Of a DNA stretch of 14,755 nt, positions 6,973 through 13,892 are shown one piece after another. This DNA is from Euperipatoides rowelli (Eukaryota > Onychophora > Udeonychophora > Euonychophora > Peripatopsidae), in NCBI GenBank assembly GCA_003024985.2, contig PXIH01S0002532.1; one strand, written 5' to 3'. Position numbers and translations under genes: made by a program. The notes under the pieces are model-generated. The model saw only the letters and a program-made list of their open reading frames with translations, made no database searches and was not told the origin of the DNA. Position 1 is the stretch's first letter; the number at the start of each line of letters is the position of its first letter.

Positions 6973-7130
6973 CTAATTTGGTTTGACCAACACATTATTA
7001 TTTGATTTACAATTTTTTTTGACAAAGTCAAATGCTTTTGACATCTCCAAAAAGATGACAACTTCACACTTGAGTCTGTAGTTATTTTTTGTGTAAAATC
7101 GCATCCTTTATAATCAATATTGCGTTTTGT
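6973..7130 (-). pseudogene. LINE reverse transcriptase fragment around motif A
   Basis: On the minus strand from 7080 the frame reads EVVIFLEMSKAFDFVKKN, the motif A region of non-LTR reverse transcriptases (consensus FxDxSKAFDxVxH). The first catalytic Asp is Glu here (FLEM instead of FLDM). In a shifted frame just upstream (about 7122-7085) NAILIIKDAIL resembles the helix before motif A. The frame stops at 6973-6975 and nothing RT-like follows. It is a very short, inactive scrap. The family assignment rests on one motif and its neighbour. Confidence 0.6.
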
Positions 7131-7673
7131 ATATTTTTGAGTTTTGTATATTTTTGCCTCTTAACGCAAAATGAGAGGTATATACCAGGTAATATATCTG
7201 ATTTTTTTTTATTATTATTATAGTTGCAACCAGTTTTGAATCAATATTCTTATTGGTCTTAATGTATTCAACTAACTGAAGCCAAAGGGTTAATATTGTG
7301 CTACTAGAAAATAATTACTTTAAATAATACTTGTAAATTGATGGATTCAAATAATTGTTGTTTATTCAAACATAAACAAGACTAACAAAATTTGATTAAA
7401 TATGCGCATAAAAATGTTTGTAAAATGGAAGCGACAGAAAGTTAGGGTGGGAGGAGGGGCACTTTTCAGTTTAACGTGATTAATTACTTTCAATTTCAAA
7501 ATTATTCTCACTTTCAATTTGTCTGTATGACATCATCATACAACAATTCATATTTTGGGGGGGAATGTCAAAATGCATATATATTTAATGTAACATTTGA
7601 TCTCCTTTTACATTTATATTATTTAGATTCAAATATGTTAAAAAAATTGCATTAGTCCTGCAAGGCTAGCCGT
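7131..7673. other. AT-rich spacer with a small tandem duplication
   Basis: GTTTTGTATATTTTTG occurs twice in succession (7124-7139 and 7141-7156). A GGGTGGGAGGAGGGG purine tract lies near 7445 and a G-run near 7557. No coding frame of note. Confidence 0.5.
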
Positions 7674-7956
7674 GTGTAAAAGTACAGTTCAAGATAAGAA
7701 CCTAGAAACTGCTCATATAATCCACATTGTGTAAAAGTATATTAGTATAATTCAAGATAAGAATCTAGAAACCGCTTATATAATCCACATTGTGTAAAAG
7801 TATAGTTCAAAATAAGAACCTAGAAACTGCTCATATAATCCACATTGTGTAAAAGTACAGTTCAAGATAGGAACCTAGAAACTGCTCATATAATCCACAT
7901 TGTGTAAAACTACAGTTCAAGATAAGAACCTAGAAACCACTCATATAATCCCCATT
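7674..7956. repeat. Minisatellite: five units of 55 bp (one of 63 bp)
   Basis: Units start GTGTAAAA and end CCACATT: 7674-7728, 7729-7791, 7792-7846, 7847-7901 and 7902-7956. Each holds ACAGTTCAAGATAAGAACCT and AGAAACTGCTCATATAATCC with only a few substitutions. Unit 2 carries an 8-bp internal insertion, hence 63 bp. Without spacers between the units this is not a CRISPR array. The last unit runs straight into module copy E. Confidence 0.96.
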
Positions 7957-8110
7957 TTTACCGCATTTTTTACATCAGTGCNTGTATTTCGTCATTACGG
8001 TAGGGCTATGGAAGTCGTCAAGATTCTCAGTAGGGTTAGGGCTGTAAATAAAAAAATAATACTGCTATCCATCTTGATCATGTGACATCAGATATGGATT
8101 CTATGAGCGG
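7957..8110 (+). repeat. TTAGGG-like dispersed module, copy E (internally deleted)
   Basis: Begins TTTACCGCATTTTTTACATC directly after the minisatellite. It keeps TATTTCGTCATTACGG and the end GTAGGGTTAGGGCTGTAAAT with ACTGCTATCCATCTTGATCA, but lacks the middle (CACCCCTTCAT...TAGTTGGAG). It carries an ambiguous base at 7982. Confidence 0.68.
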
Positions 8111-8224
8111 TTTCTTGGCTCTCCTGAGTTCAAGTACTATCAACCACATTATGCAAATTTATAAAAATTTGAATTTATAAATGCATTTTTTTCATCAAGG
8201 TTACATTAAAAGTTGATAAATGAA

Positions 8225-8490
8225 AAATGTAAGGTCAGATTCTGTTATCTGCCCACCAACATATAACGTTAGGAGTCCCACGACAAGTAAAACTTAGTAG
8301 CATGTAGAATTAGTATTTTTCCACTACGATTTTAGTATATTTTCTTTAAAGTCCTAACCTTAACCATAACCCTGAACCCTAGGATAATCTAGAATTGAAA
8401 TAATCTTTTGCTGAACGCCAATCTAAATAATTTCAACTTACTACATTCAGCCATATTGGTGGGCAGATAACAGAATCTGACCAAATGTAA
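8225..8490. mobile_element. 250-bp MITE with perfect 27-bp TIRs and 8-bp TSD, carrying a TTAGGG-like core
   Basis: The left inverted repeat 8233-8259 (GGTCAGATTCTGTTATCTGC...) and right inverted repeat 8456-8482 are exact reverse complements over 27 bp. The target-site duplication AAATGTAA lies on both sides (8225-8232 and 8483-8490). There is no room for a transposase, so it is non-autonomous. An 8-bp TSD is typical of hAT, P and Merlin elements; the GG terminus does not match the usual hAT CA start, so the superfamily is left open. Inside, on the minus strand, is a shortened copy of the TTAGGG-like module. Confidence 0.95.
8348..8405 (-). repeat. TTAGGG-like dispersed module, copy F (inside the MITE)
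   Basis: The reverse complement reads AGATTATTTCAATTCTAGAT, CCTAGGGTTCAGGGTTATGG and TTAAGGTTAGGACTTTAAAG. The last part matches copy D almost base for base (GGTTATGGTAAGGTTAGGAC). The TTTAATACGTAGTTGGAG section is missing. This is the only clear copy on the minus strand and the only one bounded by inverted repeats. Confidence 0.65.
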
Positions 8491-9177
8491 AAAGTTAGAA
8501 AGTTTTTTTTTTCTTAAACTTGTATTTTTATTTTCAAAAAATTGTACGGTTGTTTGTTAACCTCATTACCATTAGCTACTATACTTCTTCTTAACATGAT
8601 TAGATTTGCCTTGTCTTGTTAATCAGTTAACTCTTTCATTTTTCTCTTACAATTTATGAAATAAGTTACAGTTTGAGCATTTTTTTTTTTACAATTTATA
8701 AATTATTCTTGATATATATGCCAATTGTAAATTTAAATTTCTCTTCTATTTGTCACCATCATTAATTCTGGTATAATATAAAAATATTCCAACTTTGATT
8801 TAAATTTTTCATCTGAATATAATATGAATAAAAAAAATCATATAATCATCAATATATAATTTAAAAGCCCTGGATGTAAAAACCATGTCTTTTTTTTACA
8901 TCTTAAATAGAAATTAGTGATACATCTTTAAAAAGAAAGACTCATTAATTTGATCAGACAGTTCAGATGGTTTACTCCAATAGCTGATTTGACAATTGAT
9001 AAAACCTTTAATATAAATGTAGTTCAAGCTGTTGGGTGTATTCCCTAATGTGTTGGCATATTTTCCAGTCCCTGTACCCTAGCTAAATCCCTCCATACCC
9101 CCCCCCCCCAAAAAAAAAATCATTTGTTTTAAAGAAAACAGGATTTTGTTTCCTTTAAAAATGTGATGGCCATGCCT
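8491..9177. other. AT-rich spacer, no gene seen
   Basis: Long T- and A-runs, a small inverted repeat GATGTAAAAA/TTTTTACATC near 8873-8907, and a C12 run directly followed by A10 (9098-9119). No coding frame or recognisable element. Confidence 0.5.
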
Positions 9178-9265
9178 TAAGTGGGATTCGAACTCACTAT
9201 GTCTGGGTTGCAGTCAAGCGTCTGGATCTCAGACCAAAAAGTTTCTCCAGCATATTAGGCTATCT
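9178..9265 (-). repeat. tRNA-derived SINE head (or decayed tRNA-like relic)
   Basis: The minus strand reads GACGCTTGACTGCAACCCAG, then GTGAGTTCGAATCCCAC. The latter is a T-arm with a B-box-type RNA polymerase III promoter (GTTCGAATCC at 9194-9185) and four of five stem pairs. The order anticodon-arm-like segment, variable segment, T-arm is that of a tRNA. The D-arm and A-box side (GCCTAATATGCTGGAGAAAC) is poorly preserved, and a cloverleaf cannot be completed. I therefore read it as the head of a SINE, not a working tRNA gene. The tail towards 9100 ends in the A10/C12 tract. Confidence 0.5.
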
Positions 9266-9268
9266 CTA

Positions 9269-9384
9269 ACTTTAACCGTACACTGACACTAACTCCTACA
9301 TAAATTTAATAGCAAATTAAAGGATCTATAACCTTAACCCCAAACTGACCCTAAATATAAATATTAAAGCATATTAAGAATTAA
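9269..9384. repeat. Diverged tandem pair of about 58 bp with C-strand telomere-like words
   Basis: CTAACTTTAACCGTACACTG (9269 onward) and ATAACCTTAACCCCAAACTG (9329 onward) align, each followed by a GACACTAACTCC/GACCCTAAAT-type segment and an AAATTTAATAGCAAATTAA-like end. CCTTAACCCC and GACCCTAA resemble the reverse strand of the TTAGGG-like module, so this may be another, badly decayed minus-strand copy. Confidence 0.4.
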
Positions 9385-9645
9385 GTTATGAATAAAATAA
9401 CACACTATACCACAGATAGAATGCGAGCCAACCTCTGATTGGCTGTTTTGGGGGCTGTTGGACAATGTTGAATCTAAGATACAAATATTTTAGTTGCAGT
9501 CTGCCTTCTTGTCAACTTCTCCATCACGACATCTGCAAAAAAAAAAAAATCCACTGTTTGCCTCATTAAAATCTCCTACAGGATTTACAGTTTATGTCAG
9601 AAAACTAATTATGATAATTGTGTCTTGGATTACTGCAACTCTTGA
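9385..9645. other. Spacer, no gene seen
   Basis: Contains an A-run of about a dozen bases near 9538-9549. Base composition is a little less AT-rich than its neighbours around 9420-9470. No frame or repeat was recognised. Confidence 0.45.
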
Positions 9646-9760
9646 TTATCCTAGGGTTGGAGGATAGTGAATTTAATCATAGTTGGAGTTAGGGTTCAGG
9701 TAAGGATATAATAAAATATGAAAACTATCAAAAAAAGATGTATAATGGCCATCTTGGGGT
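9646..9760 (+). repeat. TTAGGG-like dispersed module, copy G (partial)
   Basis: GATTATCCTAGGGTTGGAGG, ATAGTGAATTTAATCATAGT and TGGAGTTAGGGTTCAGGTAA, then ATGGCCATCTTGG. It shares CCTAGGGTT with copy F and TTTAAT.ATAGTTGGAGTTAGG with copies A-D. The GGTTAGGACTG end is lost. Confidence 0.62.
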
Positions 9761-9836
9761 GATCGTAAACTGGAATATTTTCAAATCTTCCACTAGAATT
9801 ACAGTAAATTGATGATATATTTCGTTGAAATAAACG

Positions 9837-10175
9837 ATATTATTCAGTGCAGGATTTACGTTTAAGCTAAACAAGCTATAGCTTAGGGCCCCCACTTTCT
9901 TGGGGGCCCCCCAAAAAAAATTGTCCGAGTGAGCAATTGACGTATATACTTAAATATACTGTATACCGCAGCATTATTTGTCCCAATGCCGCACGTCCAG
10001 GACGTCCCATACTCTTCACCCAATTTTAAATGGAATGTTTAAAGTATATAATTTCTTTTACTGTAAACAGGGGATTCCCCTGTGTTGCTCTGCTACACTC
10101 GAGCTTGCACTGACGGGCCCTATATCTCAAATAGCTTAGGGCCTTATCAAGTCTAAATTCTGCACTGATATTATT
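9837..10175. mobile_element. hAT-like non-autonomous element, 323 bp, with 8-bp TSD
   Basis: The element spans 9845-10167. Its ends are CAGTGCAGGATTTA and, inverted, CAGTGCAGAATTTA (one mismatch in 14). The CA-start fits hAT. The 8-bp target-site duplication ATATTATT is perfect (9837-9844 and 10168-10175). Subterminal sequences on both sides carry TAGGGCCC words (AGCTTAGGGCCCCC near 9880; GGGCCCTATATCTC near 10115). Internal hairpins are GGGCCCCCA/TGGGGGCCC (near 9889-9910) and the perfect palindrome ACAGGGGATTCCCCTGT (10067-10083). It holds no transposase and is more GC-rich than its surroundings. Confidence 0.93.
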
Positions 10176-10594
10176 TCAGAAAGATCTGGACTATAACTAT
10201 TCTTAACTAATGTAATTTACCAAAAAATATTTGACCCATTATATTCAATCATTAATAATACATCAGTGGTAAGCTTTATTATCTTAATATCCTGGGGATT
10301 TAAAACCTTTGATACCATAATAATTACATGCATAACTGGCACCTTGATAAACCAAAAAAATACAGTATTTTTCAAAGTTTTTTTTTTTTTTTAATTAGCC
10401 TACTTTACTATTATGTTTTAATCTTTAAATCCTGTAAAAATAATATTTATATTTCCTTTTGTTGAATTAATTTTAATAACTTTTTACGTTTTGAATACGA
10501 ATTTAAGCCTTGTATATTGTTAGATACAAACTTAAAATAAACTCCATTATGTAGAATCTCATTTTCTTAACACTGTATTTCATTGGTATCACGA
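10176..10594. other. AT-rich spacer, no gene seen
   Basis: Contains a T-run near 10379-10392 followed by TAGCCTA. Only short frames; no element ends recognised. Confidence 0.5.
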
Positions 10595-10840
10595 AGAATA
10601 CACTGGATTATTCCAAAACAACATTTTGTCAGGATCATAATTTATTTCTATGTTTTTCCTAATTATTTCAATAATGATTGAACTGGATAGAATATCATTA
10701 ACTATAATTTCTTGTTTTGTATTACTACTAATGTCTTCACTAGAATACACTGGATTATTCCAAAACAACATTTTGTCAGGATCATAATTTATTTCTATGT
10801 TTTTCCTAATTATTTCAATAATGATTGAATCGGACAACAT
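10589..10840 (-). CDS. Hypothetical open frame spanning the 147-bp duplication
   Basis: An 83-codon minus-strand frame starts at ATG 10840 (the frame is open back to 10876 through the AT repeat) and stops at 10589. It repeats a 49-residue unit: IIIEIIRKNIEINYDPDK, then MLFWNNPVYSSEDISSNTKQ, then EIIVNDILSS. No domain is recognised, there is no signal peptide, and no spliced neighbours can be shown. Staying open for 95 codons in AT-rich DNA, plus the in-frame period, makes it worth noting. It could still be chance or a relic of the gag-like element further upstream on the same strand. Confidence 0.2.
   Translation of the reverse strand: MLSDSIIIEIIRKNIEINYDPDKMLFWNNPVYSSEDISSNTKQEIIVNDILSSSIIIEIIRKNIEINYDPDKMLFWNNPVYSS
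10595..10829. repeat. Identical 88-bp direct repeats, period 147 bp
   Basis: 10595-10682 and 10742-10829 are identical base for base (AGAATACACTGGATTATTCC...). The 59-bp stretch between them belongs to the repeat unit. The lack of any difference implies a recent duplication or strong homogenisation. The period is a multiple of three, so a minus-strand frame runs through both copies. Confidence 0.97.
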
Positions 10841-10861
10841 ATATATATATATATATATATT
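10839..10861. repeat. (AT)n microsatellite
   Basis: Eleven AT dinucleotides at the right edge of the second 88-bp repeat. It may mark the breakpoint of the duplication. Confidence 0.95.
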
Positions 10862-10876
10862 ATTGAATATTTGCCC

Positions 10877-11511
10877 TTAAAATCAAACAAAACAACCAAG
10901 GTCATATTTTAATTACGGAGTGAATTCCTGTTGTTGCTTTCATTAGACAATGGAACATACATATACTATTTGCATAGCTTTTACATAAATTCTATTATGA
11001 ATAACAAAAATGAGATAATCATTATAATATTTTTTAAAATAATAACGGAATAAATTGCAACTAATTTAAAATATATTGATTTTCTTTTAAAATCTACGCA
11101 TTTAAGATTCATGTTTCCCCCTTCAAATTTTATCTGGCTCCTCCTTAATTTGAATGTTAATTGCCCACACCACAAAAATAAACAAGTTACAATTCCAAGC
11201 ATTTCATTAAAATTGTAATTCATCATTCACTATTTATATTCAGTTTTTTATTAAGAGAAATTTTGTAACTCAAATTAATTCCATTTTTTTTTTTTTACCT
11301 TTTATTGTTGTTTTTAAATCCATTCCTCTTCCACCATTACCATCACCACCACCACATATAAATAACATTAATCTGTTATTTTGATAACTAAATTTCTTAA
11401 TGGTAAACACATTTTTTGATATGAATTTTAAAAATATTTTGACAGGTTTTTTTTTTTTTCATCCTTCTTATAAATTGATTCTTGATGTCGTTTCCTTAAC
11501 ATTAAAGTAAG
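10877..11511. other. AT-rich spacer, no gene assigned
   Basis: A minus-strand open frame of 81 codons (11226-10981) is rich in Ile, Phe and Leu and has no motif; I treat it as a chance frame. A CCACC/ACC-rich pyrimidine tract lies at 11325-11356 (CCATTACCATCACCACCACC). T-runs occur near 11286 and 11447. Confidence 0.45.
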
Positions 11512-12060
11512 TTACCTTATGAAAAGTTTATAAATTCTAAATAAAGAAAATTTAAATAAACTATATTTATGTATAAGCTTATTCTTGTTTTGTGTATAGC
11601 ATTCAAAATGCAATTCAGGTAACCCAACATGTGATTCTAGTTTTCTTTGTTCCCCTTCCCCACCATTCTCATCTTGATTTACTTCTCTTTCATTTTTACC
11701 TCTTTTACCAATCTTTTCAATATATCTATATTTTGAGTCTCGACTTATACTTATTCCTAACTCGCTATTAGATATTTCTTTTGATATCGGTAGATCTTTA
11801 GAATTAACTTTAGGTACATGTACAGATTGATTGCTATTTTTTTTTTCAATGTTACTTCACTCTGAAGTTTATTACTAGAAGATTTTTTGACATCTTGTTT
11901 CATATTATCTTGACTGCTGTCTTGGTCTTGATAATTAGACTTATTTATGATTGGGGCATTCATGCCAATGAAACGTGTGCCTCTATTACAAAATTTGCCC
12001 TTTTTTTTTTTATTTGCATTGTTTTACTTCATGGTCACCATCCTGACATCTAAAACATTC
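11512..12060 (-). pseudogene. Orphan gag-like (ORF1-like) fragment with a CCHC zinc knuckle
   Basis: On the minus strand, codons from 12060 read ECFRCQDGDHEVKQCK, a perfect C-x2-C-x4-H-x4-C knuckle of the kind found in retrotransposon gag/ORF1 nucleic-acid-binding proteins. A frame change in the A-run at 12000-12012 follows. Then KGKFCNRGTRFIGMNAP (about 12001-11951) resembles a decayed second knuckle. A polar tail continues (NKSNYQDQDSSQDNMKQD). Another frame change occurs at the A-run near 11839-11848, after which a charged frame (NSKDLPISKEISNSELG, KIGKRGKNEREVNQDENGG) stays open to a stop at 11512-11514. No reverse transcriptase follows. Both shifts lie in homopolymers, so sequencing error is possible, but the missing partner ORF argues for a relic. 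Confidence 0.55.
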
Positions 12061-13247
12061 TATTGTCTGTCTTTTGTAAATATCCAACCGCTTAAATTAT
12101 TCTGAGATGTTATAATATAAGGCTATAGTTTTTTATATCCATTTGTTCTTTTAATACATTGTGATGTATACAAGCTCTGAATTAAAATAAAAATTGTTGA
12201 AGATACTAAATTTTATTATATTCATTGTAGATAGTAAATCAGAATAATATAACAATCAAATTCAATGAAAATAGCTTTGAATTTTCAAATAGTTGCTGAT
12301 TTGAGAACATTATAAGCAAGATACATTATTATTTCTTTAACAAATTGCAAAATTTCAAGCGCATTTAGCAAATCTATCAAATTTTCTAAAGCTATTTTAC
12401 TGGTTGATACAAAATTGATCATTTCTATCAACCAGCACAAAAACATTTGATGTTGGCTGACCAAAGATGAGTATTTTGTTTTTAAATTATCAATCAAAAT
12501 GTTTTGAATTTACAGTACTTACATTCTAGTTTGAATTCTGGGTTATTTCTTTAAACACTGTTTCCTTCGTTAAAGTTCAAACAAGACAAAGCTTGAATGA
12601 TTCTATAATCCATATAGATCTATAAAAAATTAGGTTTTGGTGTGCATAACGGTGATTAAACATTAATTCAGTTTCATTCTCATAATTGAAAAAAAAAGCA
12701 TTAATTTCACCTATATGACATTCAATTATTATTTGAAATTGAAATACATAAAAAAAATTTAAGCAGACCTCTGAAAGCCACTCATCTGAGACGTAAGTCC
12801 TTATTTCTTATTAATACAACTACTTAAATTCATTAAAACCAAATTTAGTTTGAAATCAGTGATTAGTTTAACTTTTTTTTAATGTTTAGATACTTTAAAT
12901 TCTTCTATAATCATTAATTACTACAACTAGAGATCCCTGATAAATTATTAATTCCCATCTCCTTTCCTTTTCTTTTTCTTTTTCAATTTTTATTAAAATT
13001 TTAGTTCATAATCTACAATAATGTTCTGTGCATTTTTAAAAATTCTTATTAATATTAACTAATATGAATAAAATAATACTTTAATTTATAAAATTAAAAT
13101 TTGAAAAAAAATTAAAAGGCACATATATTTAACAGAAGATATTTTGTCAGAAATATGCAGTGTTGAGAATTTATCCATGAGAATTTAAAGTATTCACTAA
13201 ATGTCCATTCAAAGCCATTCAGATCTCAATGATTATAGCTTGGAGTC
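12061..13247. other. AT-rich spacer, no gene assigned
   Basis: It may contain remains of the N-terminal part of the gag-like fragment (LDIYKRQTI reads into the knuckle from about 12087), but stops lie just upstream. A perfect hairpin CTGGTTGATA/TATCAACCAG with a 16-base loop is at 12400-12435. A C/T-rich tract CTCCTTTCCTTTTC with following TTTCTTTTTC is near 12960-12983. No other feature is supported. Confidence 0.45.
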
Positions 13248-13756
13248 ATCACAATCTAAATATCTGCATTTGTATTGTACCAGTAATACATTCACATTGG
13301 GAAGAAGCATTTATTTTTTAAACATCATAATTTTGTCATCTGACTCCTTCAGAGGTACTTCAATTTTATCTCCTAAAGCATTGCAGCTATTCTCCTTGAG
13401 CAATACTGATCATTGGCAGATCTTCCTTCACAACAAGCATTAGCAGGATCAACAAAATAAGTATTTAAAGTATGTACTTAAGGTGGAGTTTGTTTCAGGT
13501 GATAGATATCATTTGATGAACCTTTGGGAATTGACGTTTGAATGCCATACATATATCCAATTTCATCAGAGAAGTATTACTGTACAGCATGGTCAATATC
13601 ATTGATATAGGCTAACATTTACCACAAAACAGTTTGGAATCTGAAGAGCAGTAAAGTTGTAATCCTTAACCTCTTTCACTATTCTGGGCATATAATATTG
13701 AAATTATAAGGATCTACTCTCCAAGTTACTTTTAAACTGTTCCATGCTGGCTTTTT
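13248..13756 (-). pseudogene. Unrecognised multi-frame coding relic, cysteine-containing protein
   Basis: I do not recognise the protein. Minus-strand segments run on from each other in changing frames. They are KKPAWNSLKVTWRVDPYNFN (13756-13697), MPRIVKEVKDYNFTALQIPN with CFVV, NDIDHAVQ-stop-YFSDEIGYMYGIQTSIP with KGSSNDIYHLKQTPP, NTYFVDPANACCEGRSANDQ with YCSRRIA, NALGDKIEVPLKESDDKIMM with FKK, and NASSQCECITGTIQM ending at 13248. Their composition (Trp, Cys pairs, Pro, charged residues) is unlike chance AT-rich frames. At least four frameshifts or stops make it a pseudogene of some 160 residues without visible introns. It lies downstream of the LINE ORF on the same strand, with about 140 bases between them; whether that is chance or a joint element is unknown. 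Confidence 0.5.
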
Positions 13757-13892
13757 CCAAAAAAAAACATTTCCCAAATATTTAAAATCAGCAAGCAAAT
13801 AAAAATTAGTATTTCCTTTATTTTCTGTTCCATTTCAAAGTACTAGTAGAGACAGCCTCTGGAGGTGAATAATTAAAGTTGAGCTCTTTATA

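Noticed and set aside
7674-7956. CRISPR array suggested by five regular repeats
   Set aside because: The 55-bp units are contiguous, with no unique spacers, and the context is an animal genome; it is a minisatellite.
9178-9265. Functional tRNA gene
   Set aside because: The acceptor and D-arm sides do not pair well, no convincing A box, and one T-stem mismatch; it fits a SINE head or relic.
10981-11226. Minus-strand open frame of 81 codons
   Set aside because: No recognisable motif, AT-driven composition, no supporting neighbour; kept only as a remark in the spacer entry.
12285-12497. Minus-strand open frame of 70 codons upstream of the gag-like relic
   Set aside because: Tempting as a gag N-terminus, but stops and a lack of motif separate it from the knuckle; it cannot be supported.
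13201-13443. Plus-strand open frame of 80 codons
   Set aside because: Antisense to the minus-strand coding relic at 13248-13756, which has the more protein-like composition.
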